DNA from: Ailurus styani
Taxonomy: Eukaryota; Chordata; Mammalia; Carnivora; Ailuridae
Assembly (NCBI GenBank): GCA_002007465.1
Contig: LNAC01000754.1
Location: 28,544 to 92,543, forward strand
Reading direction: 5' to 3'
DNA length: 64,000 nucleotides
Shown: positions 44,780-55,364 of the stretch, piece by piece
Numbering within the stretch: position 1 is the first letter of the stretch
Layout of the letters: each line of letters opens with the position of its first letter
Made by a program: the position numbers and the translations under genes
The notes under the pieces: generated by a model
The model's input: the letters and a program-made list of their open reading frames with translations, nothing else
Database searches by the model: none
What the model was told of the DNA's origin: nothing

Positions 44780-46075
44780 CTGAAGCGTCAGGAGGCATGT
44801 AGGGAGATGTAAAACAACAAGATGCAAAGCTTTTGCAGCCCCTGAGATTGCTTGCTGTTTCTGCTGATTCTTCACCGATTTCAGAGAGAGGCAGGGGTGG
44901 TGGCTGCAAGGATGTGGGGGGAGGGGAAGGGGCTCTGGCGGCAGGTTTGCTGAGGTTCTGCCCTCTTAGCAAAGATCAGAATGCTCGGCCCGAGGGGAGG
45001 AAGCTCAAGCCACCAGTGAGGGTCTTGCCCCGGGTGAAACTGACCTCCCCCGCGAACCCGGGCATTTGGGTGTTCGCGAAGCAGCGTGGAACATTAGGGA
45101 ACAGTTACAATTAATCCTGTGTACTGCAGCTCCCGAGAAGGCAGGCCAGCCCCACGTGTCAATAAATCTAGATCTGTTTGAAGCTCACGTCACTAAATCT
45201 TCGTCTTGACTGTTTGCTGGTGGTGTCAAGAGCTGCCCTGGAAGATGAATTCGAGGGGAGGATGAAAAAGGAACCATATTAAACTGCAGCTCTGATAAGT
45301 TTAGTTAAGAGGCAGGAGATGTGTCCTTGCCGTGACATTCAGTGGCTGATATTTGTTTCCCTTTAAATAATATGCTGTACATCTGTGAGAATGATGGTTT
45401 GGGGCCGGCGACATTGCATCTCCACCAAGGTTACTGCCTTCTGGACAGGCAGTCTCTCTCCTTTCTTTCTCCATCCCACACCCTGTCAATAAATATCCAC
45501 TTGTCTGGGGAAGTGAGATACTGATTTTAGAGCTGACACCAGAGCGTCTTCATTTCTAGTAGCAATGAGGCTCAGTCCATGTGAGCCTGATGGGGGGGGG
45601 GATGGGAAAGAGAAATTAAAGGGACTGTCAGAAGCCGTTCTGGTCGTGAAACTCACACGGACCCCAGCAACACCCAGTGGGCAGGTATCAGCAGTTTGAG
45701 AATTTCTGCCCCGGAGTCCTGTTTTCACAGATGAGAGAGGGAGGATCTGGGAATTCGGAACTTCTGGTCCTGGTGTCCCCTGCAGGCCCCTCTCTGGTGA
45801 CCGTCGTTGCAGACCCGTGGCTTTGGACAGCCGTCTGCACCTCCCTCTGGAGAGACCCGCGCCGTCGTGGTAGGTCCCTCTGGCTTTGCAGGCCACGCAG
45901 GCTGTGTCGTGACGACTCAGCTCTGTCATTACAGCACAGAAACCGCCGTGGTCTGTGCATAAACGAGCGGGCGAGTCTTTGTTCAGTGTCAGTATGGGCG
46001 CTGAGATGTGAATTTCACGTAATTTCCCATGTCGTCATTGTTTTGCCTCCCCCCAAGCACGTAAAGATATAAAAA
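44780..46075. other. Unique, partly GC-rich sequence
   Basis: No repeat or gene was recognised. A 10-base G-run lies at 45591-45601. Open frames up to 147 codons (45486-45929 minus) have no domain. Confidence 0.4.
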
Positions 46076-46084
46076 CCATTCCTT

Positions 46085-46280
46085 GGGCACCTGGGTGGCT
46101 CAGTGGGTTGAAGCCTCTGCTTTCGGCTCGGGTCATGATCTCAGCGTCCTGGGATCGAGGCCCGCATCGGGCTCTCTGCTCAGCAGGGAGCCTGCTTCCT
46201 CCTCTCCCTGTCTCTCTGCCTGCCTCTCTGCCTACTTGTAATCTCTCTCTCTGTGTCAAATAAATAAANAAAAAAAAAAA
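46085..46280 (+). mobile_element. Can-SINE (SINEC), plus strand
   Basis: A full-length tRNA-Lys-derived SINE: A-box region 'ctgggtggctcagtgggttg', B-box region 'gggatcgaggcccgcatc', CT-rich body with 'tctctgcctacttgt', then 'caaataaataaa' and an A-tail. The tail contains the window's only ambiguous base (N at 46269). The flanking duplication is ccattcctt at 46076-46084 and 46282-46290, possibly extended by A. Low divergence and an intact Pol III promoter suggest a young insertion. Confidence 0.97.
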
Positions 46281-46464
46281 CCCATTCCTTGCTTGCACGC
46301 TGTACAGAAACGGACGGGGGGCTGGGTTTGGCCCATGGACCGCGGTCTCCTCACCCCTCACCTCATGATATTGCTCTGTCCTGCTGCTTTCCTTTTGTCC
46401 GGGTAGAAGCGCGGTGGCCGTCCCTTTGGGTAGGAGGTCATTGCCAACCTAGAGATGAAGTCCT

Positions 46465-46663
46465 CGGGCGCCTGGGTGGCTCAGTGGGTTAAGCCTCTGC
46501 CTTCGGCTCAGGTCATGATCTCAGGGTCCTGGGATCGAGTCCCGCTTCAGGTTCTCTGCTCAGTGGGGAGCCTGCTTCCCCCTCTCTTTCTCTGCCTCTC
46601 TGTCTACTTGTGATCTCCCTCTCTCTGTCAAATAAATAAAATCTTAAAAAAAAAAAAAAAAAA
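46465..46663 (+). mobile_element. Can-SINE (SINEC), plus strand
   Basis: Full length, with 'gggcgcctgggtggctcagt' head, 'gggatcgagtcccgcttc' B box, CT-rich body and about 19 A in the tail. The flanking repeats agatgaagtcct (46453-46464) and agatcaagtcct (46664-46675) differ at one base. The pure A-tail points to a young copy. It lies 185 bp from a similar SINE in the same orientation. Confidence 0.97.
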
Positions 46664-46679
46664 AGATCAAGTCCTGGCC

Positions 46680-47175
46680 GGATTCATCCGAGAGGTTCAC
46701 GGTACCCCCTGCTTTTCAGACCTTTGTGTTACGTCACTTCACTTGTACGAAAGACCTTTGTTGCTCTCTGTTTCCTTGAGCCGAAGGAAATCCAAAGTGG
46801 ATTTTCACTCTGATGGAAAGGCGAGAGGTGGACACGCCGTCGGACAGTTGCTCGGCTGTGAACTTGGGGAGGCAGCGCACACCTGGTGAGCCAGAGAGGC
46901 GCAGCCGGAGCGCAGCTGTGTCTGGGCTCTGTCTCGCTGCGTCATGAGCAGCCGTTAGCAAGTGTGTCCTAAGGTATCACGACAATCTAAGAAGGGTGGT
47001 GTTTGGGTCTGGGAATGCTCACAAATCTTTCCATGTACATTGATGGTAATCGTGTTTATGAAAGTTTTCATAGGAAGGCTCCACTTTTGGATAGCAGGGA
47101 AACCTGTCGTGGATCTGGGTAAATAGCAAGTTTGGGCTCAGAGGCACGCAGCCCACTTTCCCACAGCCACCCTCC
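46680..47175. other. Unique sequence, nothing recognised
   Basis: No element could be supported. Confidence 0.4.
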
Positions 47176-47179
47176 CATA

Positions 47180-47300
47180 TCACCTACTAGCTGTGTATTC
47201 TCACATTTTTTGCTTAACCTCTCTGGGCCATGTTTTTTTTTTCTTCTTCTTCTTCTTCCATGCAATGAGACAAATTTTGCTTTCCTCACTCACCTGACAC
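47180..47300 (+). repeat. MIR fragment with internal (TTC)n, plus strand
   Basis: 'tagctgtgtattctcacatt' and 'gcttaacctctctgggccat' are the MIR core. A T-run and (TTC)6 at 47232-47259 replace the normal 'cagtttcctcatctg' segment, which probably seeded the microsatellite. Confidence 0.55.
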
Positions 47301-47493
47301 AAGAGAAGTGAGAGTTTTTAATAAACAGTAAATGTGAATGTAAATCTTTGGTGTGATGCTCACTGCTTCGCCCACAGAGGTGGCTCTTGCTAACTATGAT
47401 TGCTGTTCGTGTTAAAGGGTTATGTTCCCTGGATTTCAGCTGTGAAAACAGAAGCAGAATTTGAATCGTACAAGGAAGATAACAAATATTTTC

Positions 47494-47707
47494 TTTTTTC
47501 TTTTTTTTTTTTAAAGATTTTATTTATTTATTTGACACAGAGAGAGGGATTACAAGTAGGCAGAGAGGCAGGCAGAGAGAGAGGAAAGAGGAGGAAGCAG
47601 GCTCCCTGCCGAGCAGAGAGCCCGATGCGGGCCTCGATCCCAGGACCCTGAGATCATGACCTGAGCCAAAGGCAGAGGTTTTAACCCACTGAGCCACCCA
47701 GGCACCC
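47494..47707 (-). mobile_element. Can-SINE (SINEC), minus strand, with perfect TSD
   Basis: T-run and 'aaagattttatttatttatt' are on the left, the CT-rich body is reversed ('acaagtaggcagagaggcag'), and the reversed head 'actgagccacccaggcac' is on the right. Perfect 16-bp flanking repeats (gataacaaatattttc) lie at 47478-47493 and 47708-47723. The copy is young and full length. Open frames at 47524-47732 are its translation. Confidence 0.98.
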
Positions 47708-47724
47708 GATAACAAATATTTTCA

Positions 47725-48250
47725 TTTTTCATCTTAGACTCTGATGTTGCCTGGCTATCTCTGAGCCTCTCCCTGTGGCTTTTTTTGGCTTTTGCTCCCA
47801 GGGCATCCAGACGCTCAGCCTAAATGAAGTAGTCCTGTGCACTCGGACCTGGGCCGCTTGCTTCGTCTCTGGGTCTCCCATCCCAGCTGGCCTTCAAGGC
47901 CCACCTGACGTGCCATCTTCTCCAGGAGGTCCTCATTGGGCTCCTCAACCCCCACAGTAGTGTCCTGTGTAAATGGCTTGGCTACCCCAGGACCACAACT
48001 CTCGAAAGACATCCTGTGCTCCAAGAACAATCAAGAAAAAGAGTCCCGTCAAAGGATAGGAGTTATAGATCAGTCAAGCAGGATGCTTTCTGAGTTTCAG
48101 TGACGTCATTTACTACTGCCCAATGGGAGAAAGATGGAGGCATGTAATAAGGGGAGGGTCTAGAGGAGTGACCTGGACAGGTGGCTTCATGGAAACTTTT
48201 TTTTTTTTTTTAAGCTGCAGTAGTCTATCTGTGTCGACTGTTGCAGATTT
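47725..48250. other. Unique sequence, nothing recognised
   Basis: Includes a T-run at 48199-48212. No element could be supported. Confidence 0.4.
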
Positions 48251-48254
48251 AGAG

Positions 48255-48435
48255 TGTTTTAATGTCTGTTAGCTCTTGTGATCCTTCTTACGAACCTTTG
48301 GGATACTTGGGCTCATATTCGAATTCCCATCTGACCCTGAGGAGGCTGAGGTCCAGAGATGCTCATTTTCCTGTGCTAGCATCACGCAGATGGTTACCGA
48401 TGAAGCTGGGGGTGGAACCGAGCCCCGTGACCGTA
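48255..48435 (-). repeat. MIR SINE, minus strand, diverged
   Basis: 'gtgatccttcttacgaacct', 'ccctgaggaggctgaggtcc' with 'agagatgctcattttcctgt', and 'agctgggggtggaaccgag' match reversed MIR in order. Confidence 0.65.
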
Positions 48436-48744
48436 CTCCACCCTACTCCCAACCCCAGGCTGCTGTAAGCCCAGGTCATGGGCTCCTGCTCTGGCCAATA
48501 TTAAATACTCGAGGGTAAGAGCACACTTATATATGGATATATTGAACTAGTATCATTGCGTATGTCAGCTGGTCTTATCTTTCCTTCCCAGAATGCATGG
48601 GTGGAGCAGGTTTTTGAGCAAGAGAGTCTGTTATCACATATTTTCAGCTTCTATTCTGCTCATACCACCATTACGTAAATATGTATACAGAGCGTTGGCT
48701 TATTTAGTCAGTCTGCAGCGGGGAGACCCAGTGTGTTCCTGATT

Positions 48745-49045
48745 CCCGGGCTGTACTCCTTGGCCTAAACACCTTCAGGAGCTCCTCATTGCTCACCTAA
48801 TGAAGTGCGAACTCTTTGGGTTGGCATTTTAGGTCCTCAGTAATCTGCTTCCAGCCTTTCCTGCCTCACCTTTCCTCTCAGAGGACACCGTCTGCCTCTC
48901 CTTTGCCCAGCTCACTGCTTCATCCTCTGCCCTTCTCCCTCATCTAGGATGTGGATCTGCCAGTTCCTCCATTTTTTTATGTATCTTCAACTTTCTGTCT
49001 CCAAAGGTAACTTCCTCCTAGCCTGTCATGATGCATGTATTTTTC
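48745..49045 (+). repeat. L2 LINE fragment, plus strand
   Basis: 'aaacaccttcaggagctcct', 'tgaagtgcgaactctttggg', 'aatctgcttccagcctttcc' and 'tgcctcacctttcctctcag' correspond to the forward L2 block usually read 'aaaaccctccaatggcttcc' and 'aaatccaaactccttacca'. It runs up to the SINE at 49069. Confidence 0.6.
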
Positions 49046-49068
49046 CTGCTTTTCAAAAACAGATGCAA

Positions 49069-49250
49069 GGAGCACTTGGGTGGCTCAGTTGGTTGAGTGT
49101 CTCACTCTTGGTTTGAGCTCAGGCCATGACCTCAGGGTCATGGGCTCGAGCCCCACATTAGGGTCCATGCTCAGAGATTCTCTCTCTCCTTGCCTTCCCC
49201 CACCTCCTCTCTTGCAAAAACAAAAACAAAAACAAAAAAACAACTGACAC
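49069..49250 (+). mobile_element. Older Can-SINE, plus strand
   Basis: The head 'cttgggtggctcagttggtt' and B-box region 'catgggctcgagccccac' are clear, but the body is diverged and lacks the 'tctctgcctacttgt' motif of the younger copies. The tail is a CAAAAA repeat. I found no certain flanking duplication. Its translation explains the 70-codon frame at 49035-49247. Confidence 0.85.
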
Positions 49251-49439
49251 AAAAACAAAAAACAAATTCTTGGTCCTAACTCTGTCTCATGCTATTGTCT
49301 TCTCTCTTCATTTATTTGAGGTGTCTACAGGCATCTGTCACCTTCAGGTGATAATTGAGGTGATCACTAAGCTCTAAGGTCATAAGGTAGGGGTACCCTA
49401 TCACCTAAAAGCCCAGTGTGCCCCCAGCATTTGATTCTG

Positions 49440-49900
49440 TAGGGGTCGTGTGCTAAGAATGGTTTTTACATTTTTGAAAGTTGAAAGCATTTTTAAAAAG
49501 AATTATTCTTTTTCTAAAAAGATTTTTATTTTTTATTTGACAGATTACAAGTAGGCAGATAGGCAGGCAGAGAGAGAGGGAGAAGCAGACTCCCTGCTGT
49601 GCGGAGAGCCTGATGTGTGGCTCGATCCCAGGACCCTGAGATCTTGACCTGAGCCGAAGGCAGAGGCTTAACCTACTGAGCCACCCAGGCGCCCCAAGAA
49701 TAATTCTTGACACATGAAAAATACGAGAAATCCAAATGGTCGGTGGCCATAAATACAATCGTATTGGCACATAGCCACGCTATTCATTTTGGCGTTGTTG
49801 ATGGCTGCTTTGGTGCTACGGCAGCAGAACTGAGGAGTCACAAGACACCGTGTGTGGCTCTTCATGGGAAAAGCTTGCTGACCCCTGGGCTGGGACCCTG
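49440..49900. repeat. hAT-type DNA transposon fossil, split by a Can-SINE
   Basis: The left part ends 'gaaagcatttttaaaaagaa' and the right part resumes 'gacacatgaaaaatacgaga', with 'gtattggcacatagccacgc', 'gatggctgctttggtgctac' and an end 'agcttgctgacccctgg'. The whole is the same family as 25150-25525. The SINE at 49511-49695 separates the halves. Confidence 0.65.
49511..49695 (-). mobile_element. Can-SINE (SINEC), minus strand
   Basis: Reversed layout with 'aaaaagatttttattttt' at the left, 'acaagtaggcagataggcag' in the body and 'actgagccacccaggcgccc' at the right. Flanking repeats aagaattattctt (49498-49510) and aagaataattctt (49696-49708) differ at one base. Confidence 0.96.
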
Positions 49901-49984
49901 ATGCTAACTTCTGTGCATTTAGAAAGGTACCAGTTAGGCGCCATCCTTGGGAGAATTGGGAAAAGAGTCAGAGAAAGCACATTG

Positions 49985-50860
49985 TGTGATTTAGATGAAG
50001 AACCCCCATGGAAAAGAACCGACTCTCTCTCCCTTAGTCCTTCAACCTCCGTCAGCCAGATCCCAGAGCTCGCCTGCCTCTCTACTGAACTGTGTTCTCG
50101 GAAGCCCTCCTGTGACTTCTCAGTCACGATGCAGAGTAGGCGCTTCTCGGCCTTTATACTTTGATCCTCTCTCCACCATTTCACCCTGTGGACCAGCCTC
50201 TCATTCCTGAAGATCTGTTTTCTGCTCATTTTGACCCTGTGATCTCTCCTCTCCTGTCTCACCGTCGGTCTTCCCTTCCCATTCATTAAATACAGAGGTT
50301 TCTTGAGTTTTGAAGCTTTTCTCCCCACCCCCCTCTGATACAGTCTTTTTTACAGAACTGTGAATACAGCCACTGTCTCTCTGCTGATAGTCACCCGTTC
50401 ACTGTCTCCCGAACTCTAGTCCTGTGTGTCCACCCCCCTCCTGGACATCGTCTGCTCTGGTTGCTCTTCTCTCGTTCACTTAGCTCCTGTCCATGGTGCC
50501 ATCTTGTTCTGACTCGTGGAGGTTTAGAGCCGCATTCATCTATGCTGTATCTCCCCAGCTCCACACGGTTCATCGGTTGCTTAAGCCTTCATGATGATTT
50601 CAGCATCCATCCCTTCTCACCAGTCCCTCACCTTTATTCAGCTCCGCATCATCTTTCTCTTTTCCAGGCTAGACAGTGGCTGCATTTCCTGGCTCTTTCT
50701 CTTCTCCCCTACCCTGCCTGCTGCCTGATTCTACCAGACACTTTTGGGGCCCCCATCCCAACTCCTCAGTCTACCTGTGGTTTCAGTCATGGCCACAGTG
50801 CTCAGTTTCAGGTGAGCTCAGACTCTTGCTGACAGTGTCTCACCTCATGTTATTCTGAGA
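49985..50860 (+). repeat. Possible L2-derived pyrimidine-rich stretch
   Basis: This 0.9 kb has a composition like the 5' part of L2 3' fragments, with faint similarity at 50390-50460 ('cactgtctcccgaactctag', then 'ctcctggacatcgtctgctc'). The match is too weak for a firm call. The 123-codon frame at 50461-50832 has no domain. Confidence 0.25.
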
Positions 50861-51299
50861 GGCTTTCTGCCCAAGGACTTTCCTTGAAGCTCGAAGAGTC
50901 TGTGCCTAAGCTCAGCTCAGCCTGAAGTGCAAGGGAGCCAGTGGCCCCCCAGGGGCAACCCTCAGTCAGTGGGGAACTGCAGTTGACAGTAAGCACCCCG
51001 CCTCCCGTCCTTCACGCAGACAGTTCTGGGAGGACTCTAATATGCTTCTTGGGTGAGCCGGAGAAGAGGTCACGCCCAGTGCCAGAGCAGTGACCTTCAT
51101 AATGCCCCCTGACGTTGGATTTTCCTCCTGCCCTCTCCCTCTCCTGTTCTCTGGCATCGTCTCCCAAATAAACTCCCTACATCTGTGTGCTCACCTCAGG
51201 CTCTGTTTTGAGGGGGATTCCAACTAAAACCAGTTTTCTGAAAGCTCCTGCCAGACACCGTCAGTGGTTTCACAAGCCTTCACAATAGAGAGCTGTTTG

Positions 51300-51530
51300 T
51301 GCTCTGAAATCCTAGGCTGCTGGGTTTGACGGTCGCCTATCTTGCTGGTATTCTCTTATTCACCCTTACCCTTTGTGGCGGTCAGACGGAGTTCCTCGAG
51401 GTGGAGACTGTCTTGTTCACCTTTGTTTCCATTATTTTGCTCCATGTCCAAGACAGGAGGAAAGTAAATATAAATGATATTTTCAGTGAATGAATGAACG
51501 AATGAATGAATGGATGGATGGATGGATGGG
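51300..51530 (+). repeat. L2 3' end with expanded GAAT/GGAT tail, plus strand
   Basis: 'gttcctcgaggtggagactg' with 'tcttgttcacctttgtttcc' is the L2 3' block. The terminal repeat of L2 has expanded to (GAAT)n(GGAT)n at 51486-51530. Confidence 0.75.
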
Positions 51531-51539
51531 TGTCTTTAT

Positions 51540-51800
51540 CCTTTGCTTGTTCATCCTTCAAGGCTCTTCTCCTCTTCGTTGCTTAGTGGTGAACTTTCCC
51601 TGCACTAAATTGACAAGACACTGTATGGATTACCTCTGTACGGTACTTTTTGCTCTCTAGTTGGTATTTATTTACAAGCCTTACGTGCTAAAATGCAAAT
51701 TCCTTGAGGGAAGTGATCTTTATTTTTCTTTATATTCCCCCATAGAGCCTAAGGGAACGTGGATAATCAATAAATGTTGGTGAATGACTGAGAAAATTTC
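51540..51800 (+). repeat. L2 3' end, plus strand
   Basis: 'tgttcatccttcaaggctct', 'tgcaaattccttgagggaag' and 'ataatcaataaatgttggtg' plus 'aatgactga' are in forward L2 order and reach the true 3' terminus. Confidence 0.8.
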
Positions 51801-51944
51801 TCACTACTTTTCTAGGCATCCTCGCTCCTTTTGATTTGTTCTATTCTCTGTTCTCCAGACATGTCCCATGTTTTCTTATTCCCATGAACTGGGGCTGTTT
51901 TTTCCTCTCTTGCCTTTTATACATGCTTCTAACAGTGTTTACCT

Positions 51945-52215
51945 AGTAGAAATTCTATCTATCCTTCAAAACCTAGCTTAAATACCTTTTGCATAGTTTC
52001 TCCCAACCCACCCTCTTGAGCCTCTCCCTGCACTTCCTGTATGTTATTCATTTGTATTATTCTGCTTTAAGTAGCATCATTTGATTTGGCTTATTTTCCT
52101 TCCTTCTGGGAGATGGTAAGCATTTTCAGGGCAAGACTGGTTACTTCCTTGTTGTATCCAGGGGCTTGCTCAGGGCTCTGTAATCAATAAGTATCTGCTG
52201 GAATGAATTAATTTG
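51945..52215 (+). repeat. L2 3' end, plus strand
   Basis: 'tatccttcaaaacctagctt', 'gggagatggtaagcattttc' and 'gtaatcaataagtatctgct' followed by 'ggaatgaatta' match forward L2 through its end. It is the third same-strand L2 terminus within 900 bp. Confidence 0.8.
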
Positions 52216-52281
52216 AATAGGGTAAATTATCCCATCATGCCTTTTCATTCCCATCTTAACTAGTACCCCCTGACCTATCTT

Positions 52282-52302
52282 TGTGTGTGTGTGTGTGTGT
52301 GT
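52282..52302 (+). repeat. (TG)n microsatellite
   Basis: About ten uninterrupted TG units followed by a short T-run. Confidence 0.95.
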
Positions 52303-52304
52303 TT

Positions 52305-53660
52305 TTTAGTTTCAATTTGGTAATGGAAGAAATATCAAGCAGAAGGAAAGATATATATCTAGAGCCAGTCAGCATGATCTACTATGTTTGAATGTGAATA
52401 TTTGAACATAACTTATAAGTACGCCATTTCAATTATTTGTAAAATATTTAAATAGTATAATCCAATTTACATTCTATCATTTCCAACAGCTGTAAAATTT
52501 ACTTTACACCAAAGTTAGCTCAATCACTTTAATTCAGTCTGGAAAAACAGTACAAATGAAAGCTTAATTTGTATTTAATCTCCCCTTTTGTTTCTACATT
52601 ATTGCCTTCGAATCATTCCTTTTAGTGATTGAGATTTAAACCAGAGAGAGGAAAAAGGCATGATGAAATATTTGAGAAGAATATAACCCATAATGAAAAG
52701 TTTGGAGTAAATGTTTAAAAATTCCAACTGGCTTTGTTCTTGGGGTTTCAATTCACAGCAATGTCTTTGTTATAAGCCTGTGGTATGAGCTATGTGGGTT
52801 ACTTCGTCAGAATCATAGACTGTGACTCTCAGGCATTTAAAACCAGGTGATTCATTTGGAGCAGGTTACATTTATACCCTGTATATGAAGATTGGCAGGG
52901 AATACAAATGTGAATAATTATTATTTAGTGTGTTGATCATGCTCATATCTTCCTAAATGGCTTTATGATCATTTTGGTGAGTTTTTCTCTCTGAGCTCTG
53001 GCAGTCTTCCAGCTAATGTCGTCAGCAGGGAGTAGCAGTGAGGAGAGAAGTGTGGCAGAACTGTGACTAACCACGACTTTCCTGTCCTCCTAAGACATCA
53101 GATCTGACATGGGGACGGCTGGCGGGAAGTCCAGGCAAGGGGCAGAATGACCAAGTGGCATGTTTGTGCTTAGAACAAAACAACCTTTCCTTGTCTCTTT
53201 GTCTGCCAGTTGGCAGGATTTATGGAAGTGTTGTGGAGACCCACACGTGTCCTCACCGGGGCTTTTTTCCCAACTCCACACTCACCGTTTCCCTCACGCC
53301 CCCAATAAGCCTTGAGATCAAGAGGTGTTCGATGAAGAGAATGTGTGAATGAATTAAGCTGATCAGGAAGAAAGAACTAATTGAGTGAAAGAGAGAGGAA
53401 AGAAGGAGTTCAAGCCCATTTTTGGCCTAGAAGCAGTTCAGGAGACAATCGCACGTTACCCATTCAAAAAACAGTTTCAGAAGGATGGATGCGATCTCAT
53501 GGGCCTAGACTCTGAAAGACGGAAAAGCTCAAGAGGAGTTTGAGGTAGTTCTGTCACAAGTACTCTCAGAAAAGAGGAAAAGGGCGAGACATCTAGACAC
53601 CTGCCTAATGAGGTGGGATAAGATTTTTAAATGGGACACAGTGGTCAGTGAAAAATGAGT
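52305..53660. other. AT-rich unique sequence, nothing recognised
   Basis: No repeat or exon could be supported. The first 600 bases are AT-rich and repeat-free. Confidence 0.4.
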
Positions 53661-53664
53661 TAGA

Positions 53665-53875
53665 TTCACCAAGCATATTCCTTTCTCTTAAGTGAGATGA
53701 TCCTCACAGCAACTCTGTGATTTTGGTCCAACATGGAGGAGTGACTCCATTCCACAGCTGAGAGAATTGAGGCCCAAGAGTTTGAGTGACTTGCCAAAGG
53801 TCACAGTGCTAATAGAGGCTGGAGTTAAGTTTCGAAGAGACTCAGGTATTTTGTGTCTAGAATTCAAAGTTCTTC
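53665..53875 (-). repeat. MIR SINE, minus strand
   Basis: 'gatgatcctcacagcaactc', 'ccattccacagctgagagaa' with 'ttgaggcccaagagtttgag', and 'tgacttgccaaaggtcacag' are reversed MIR in order, with 'gcatattcctttctcttaag' at the left. Confidence 0.9.
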
Positions 53876-53879
53876 CTGC

Positions 53880-55145
53880 GACACTATGCTGTACAATGTT
53901 GGCCCAGCTCTTAATAGTGCTGTCAGATGACCCAAACCACCCAGTGAGCCGAGGTCTATGAAATGCAGATACCAAATATGTAAAAGTATGTAGTCATGAC
54001 AGAGGGTAAAAGATGGAAGGTTAGTTCTGCTCTACCCACTGTGGTGAATGGGAAGACGCACAACTGTTCCACTCACACTTTGGCTTCCGTCTTTTCTATC
54101 AGTTCAGTTCCGTGAGTCCGAGGCTGCCATGCACCATACCTGTGTGGGCCTCTGTAGGCAGGCAGGGAGTGTAATCCTGAGTAACTGCTCAGCATCAGAC
54201 CCACATGTCCCTAGGAGCTTTGGCGTGCCAGTGTCAACCACTTGACCATCCACCACCCCAGGCCCCTTGACAGTGGCTGCAGCTGTCTAGATTCACTCGA
54301 CATCCTTGTGTGTTGAGGAGAGGGTGGGGGAGCGGTGGTTAGCCCAGCCCATTGGTTAAGTGGAGGGCAGTGAGGAGGGCCACTACTGCCTCTTCAAAAT
54401 CCCCCCGCTTATTTTGGTGAGATTTTTCAAGGTGTAGACTCTACATAAATGAGCCTTTTCCTTTTTGGACCTGTTGGTTTAGTGAAGATATTAGTAAACA
54501 CTTCCATGGCTGAATCAGCGATGGAGGAATTTGCGGAAGGACAGGAGGTTCCTCCTCTGAAGAAAAGGCAGAAGGTCATTTCTTTCTGGGGAAGAGCAAG
54601 TCCTCATAGGGGAGCAGGAATTGGACCCTGGTGGTGATCGATGCTACCTGAAGAGAAGTGGGTGCAGTGGAGCCTGGAGTCAGCCTGGGGAAGGTCTGAT
54701 AGGGGCAGGCTAATGACTTGGAATTCTGTGCCATAAAGCCTTCCTTGGGGTAGGGGGCACAGTGAAGGTTGCTTCCTGTTGTTTCTCTTCATTTTCAAGT
54801 GCGAAGCGAAATGCTTAGATTTGTATTTTAGAAATACCACCAGGAAGTGATTTTGAAGAACAGACCAGAAGGGAAAGAAGGCTAGAGATGGGGGCAGCAA
54901 CGAAGAAGCCAGACTGAGGGAGCTGAGGAGAGAGGGAGGGAGGGAGGTGGAGGGAGGAAACGAGAAGGAGTGAGAGAGAATCTGGACCACCGCGGCAGAG
55001 GAGAGGCTCGCGAGGGGGCTTCTTGTGGGAGCTGTCTTGAGGTAGATGCAGGCATAAGCGATCCCTAAATAAGTGTATAATTAAAATAAGAAGCATCCCC
55101 CCCCCATCCCACACCAAACCAGTAGGAGAGCACTTACCTCAGAGA
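53880..55145. other. Unique sequence with a purine-rich run
   Basis: A GGGA-rich tract lies at 54929-54957 and fits a G-quadruplex pattern on the plus strand. Otherwise nothing was recognised. Long minus-strand frames here (128 and 100 codons) are Ser/Leu/Pro-rich translations of this purine-rich DNA. Confidence 0.4.
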
Positions 55146-55154
55146 TGCCCGTGT

Positions 55155-55265
55155 GAGAGCCTGTGGGCCCCAGTTTATATTCCCGGGCCTCAAGTGTGGC
55201 CTAGGGATCGGCAGTTTGATAATCACCCAGGGGTTTCCGATGCAAACTGCAGGAGCACTTGATGT
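55155..55265. repeat. MER5/MER20-like hAT fossil fragment
   Basis: 'gtgggccccagtttatattc', 'tttgataatcacccaggggt' and 'ttccgatgcaaactgcagga' resemble the central part of short hAT-Charlie elements. The subfamily is not certain. Confidence 0.4.
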
Positions 55266-55364
55266 TGCCCTTGGGTTCTGACCTCTGGCAAAGATGAACA
55301 ATCCCGTCATGTCCTTTTCTACGTCACTTTCCCAGGACCTCATGACGCAACTGCCGTGCGTGCG

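Noticed and set aside
44397..44972. Longest open frame of the window (191 codons, minus strand)
   Set aside because: It has no recognisable domain, has low-complexity Pro/Ser/Arg content that follows from GC-rich DNA, and is overlapped by open frames in other phases. It looks like a compositional artefact.
46269..46269. Ambiguous base N
   Set aside because: It lies in a SINE A-tail where sequencing slips easily, so it is a base-calling limit and not biology.
49035..49247. Open frames with a repeated 'WVAQLVE'-type peptide here and at 8330-8581 and 47524-47715
   Set aside because: These are translations of Can-SINE heads, which explains why they resemble one another. They are not a protein family.
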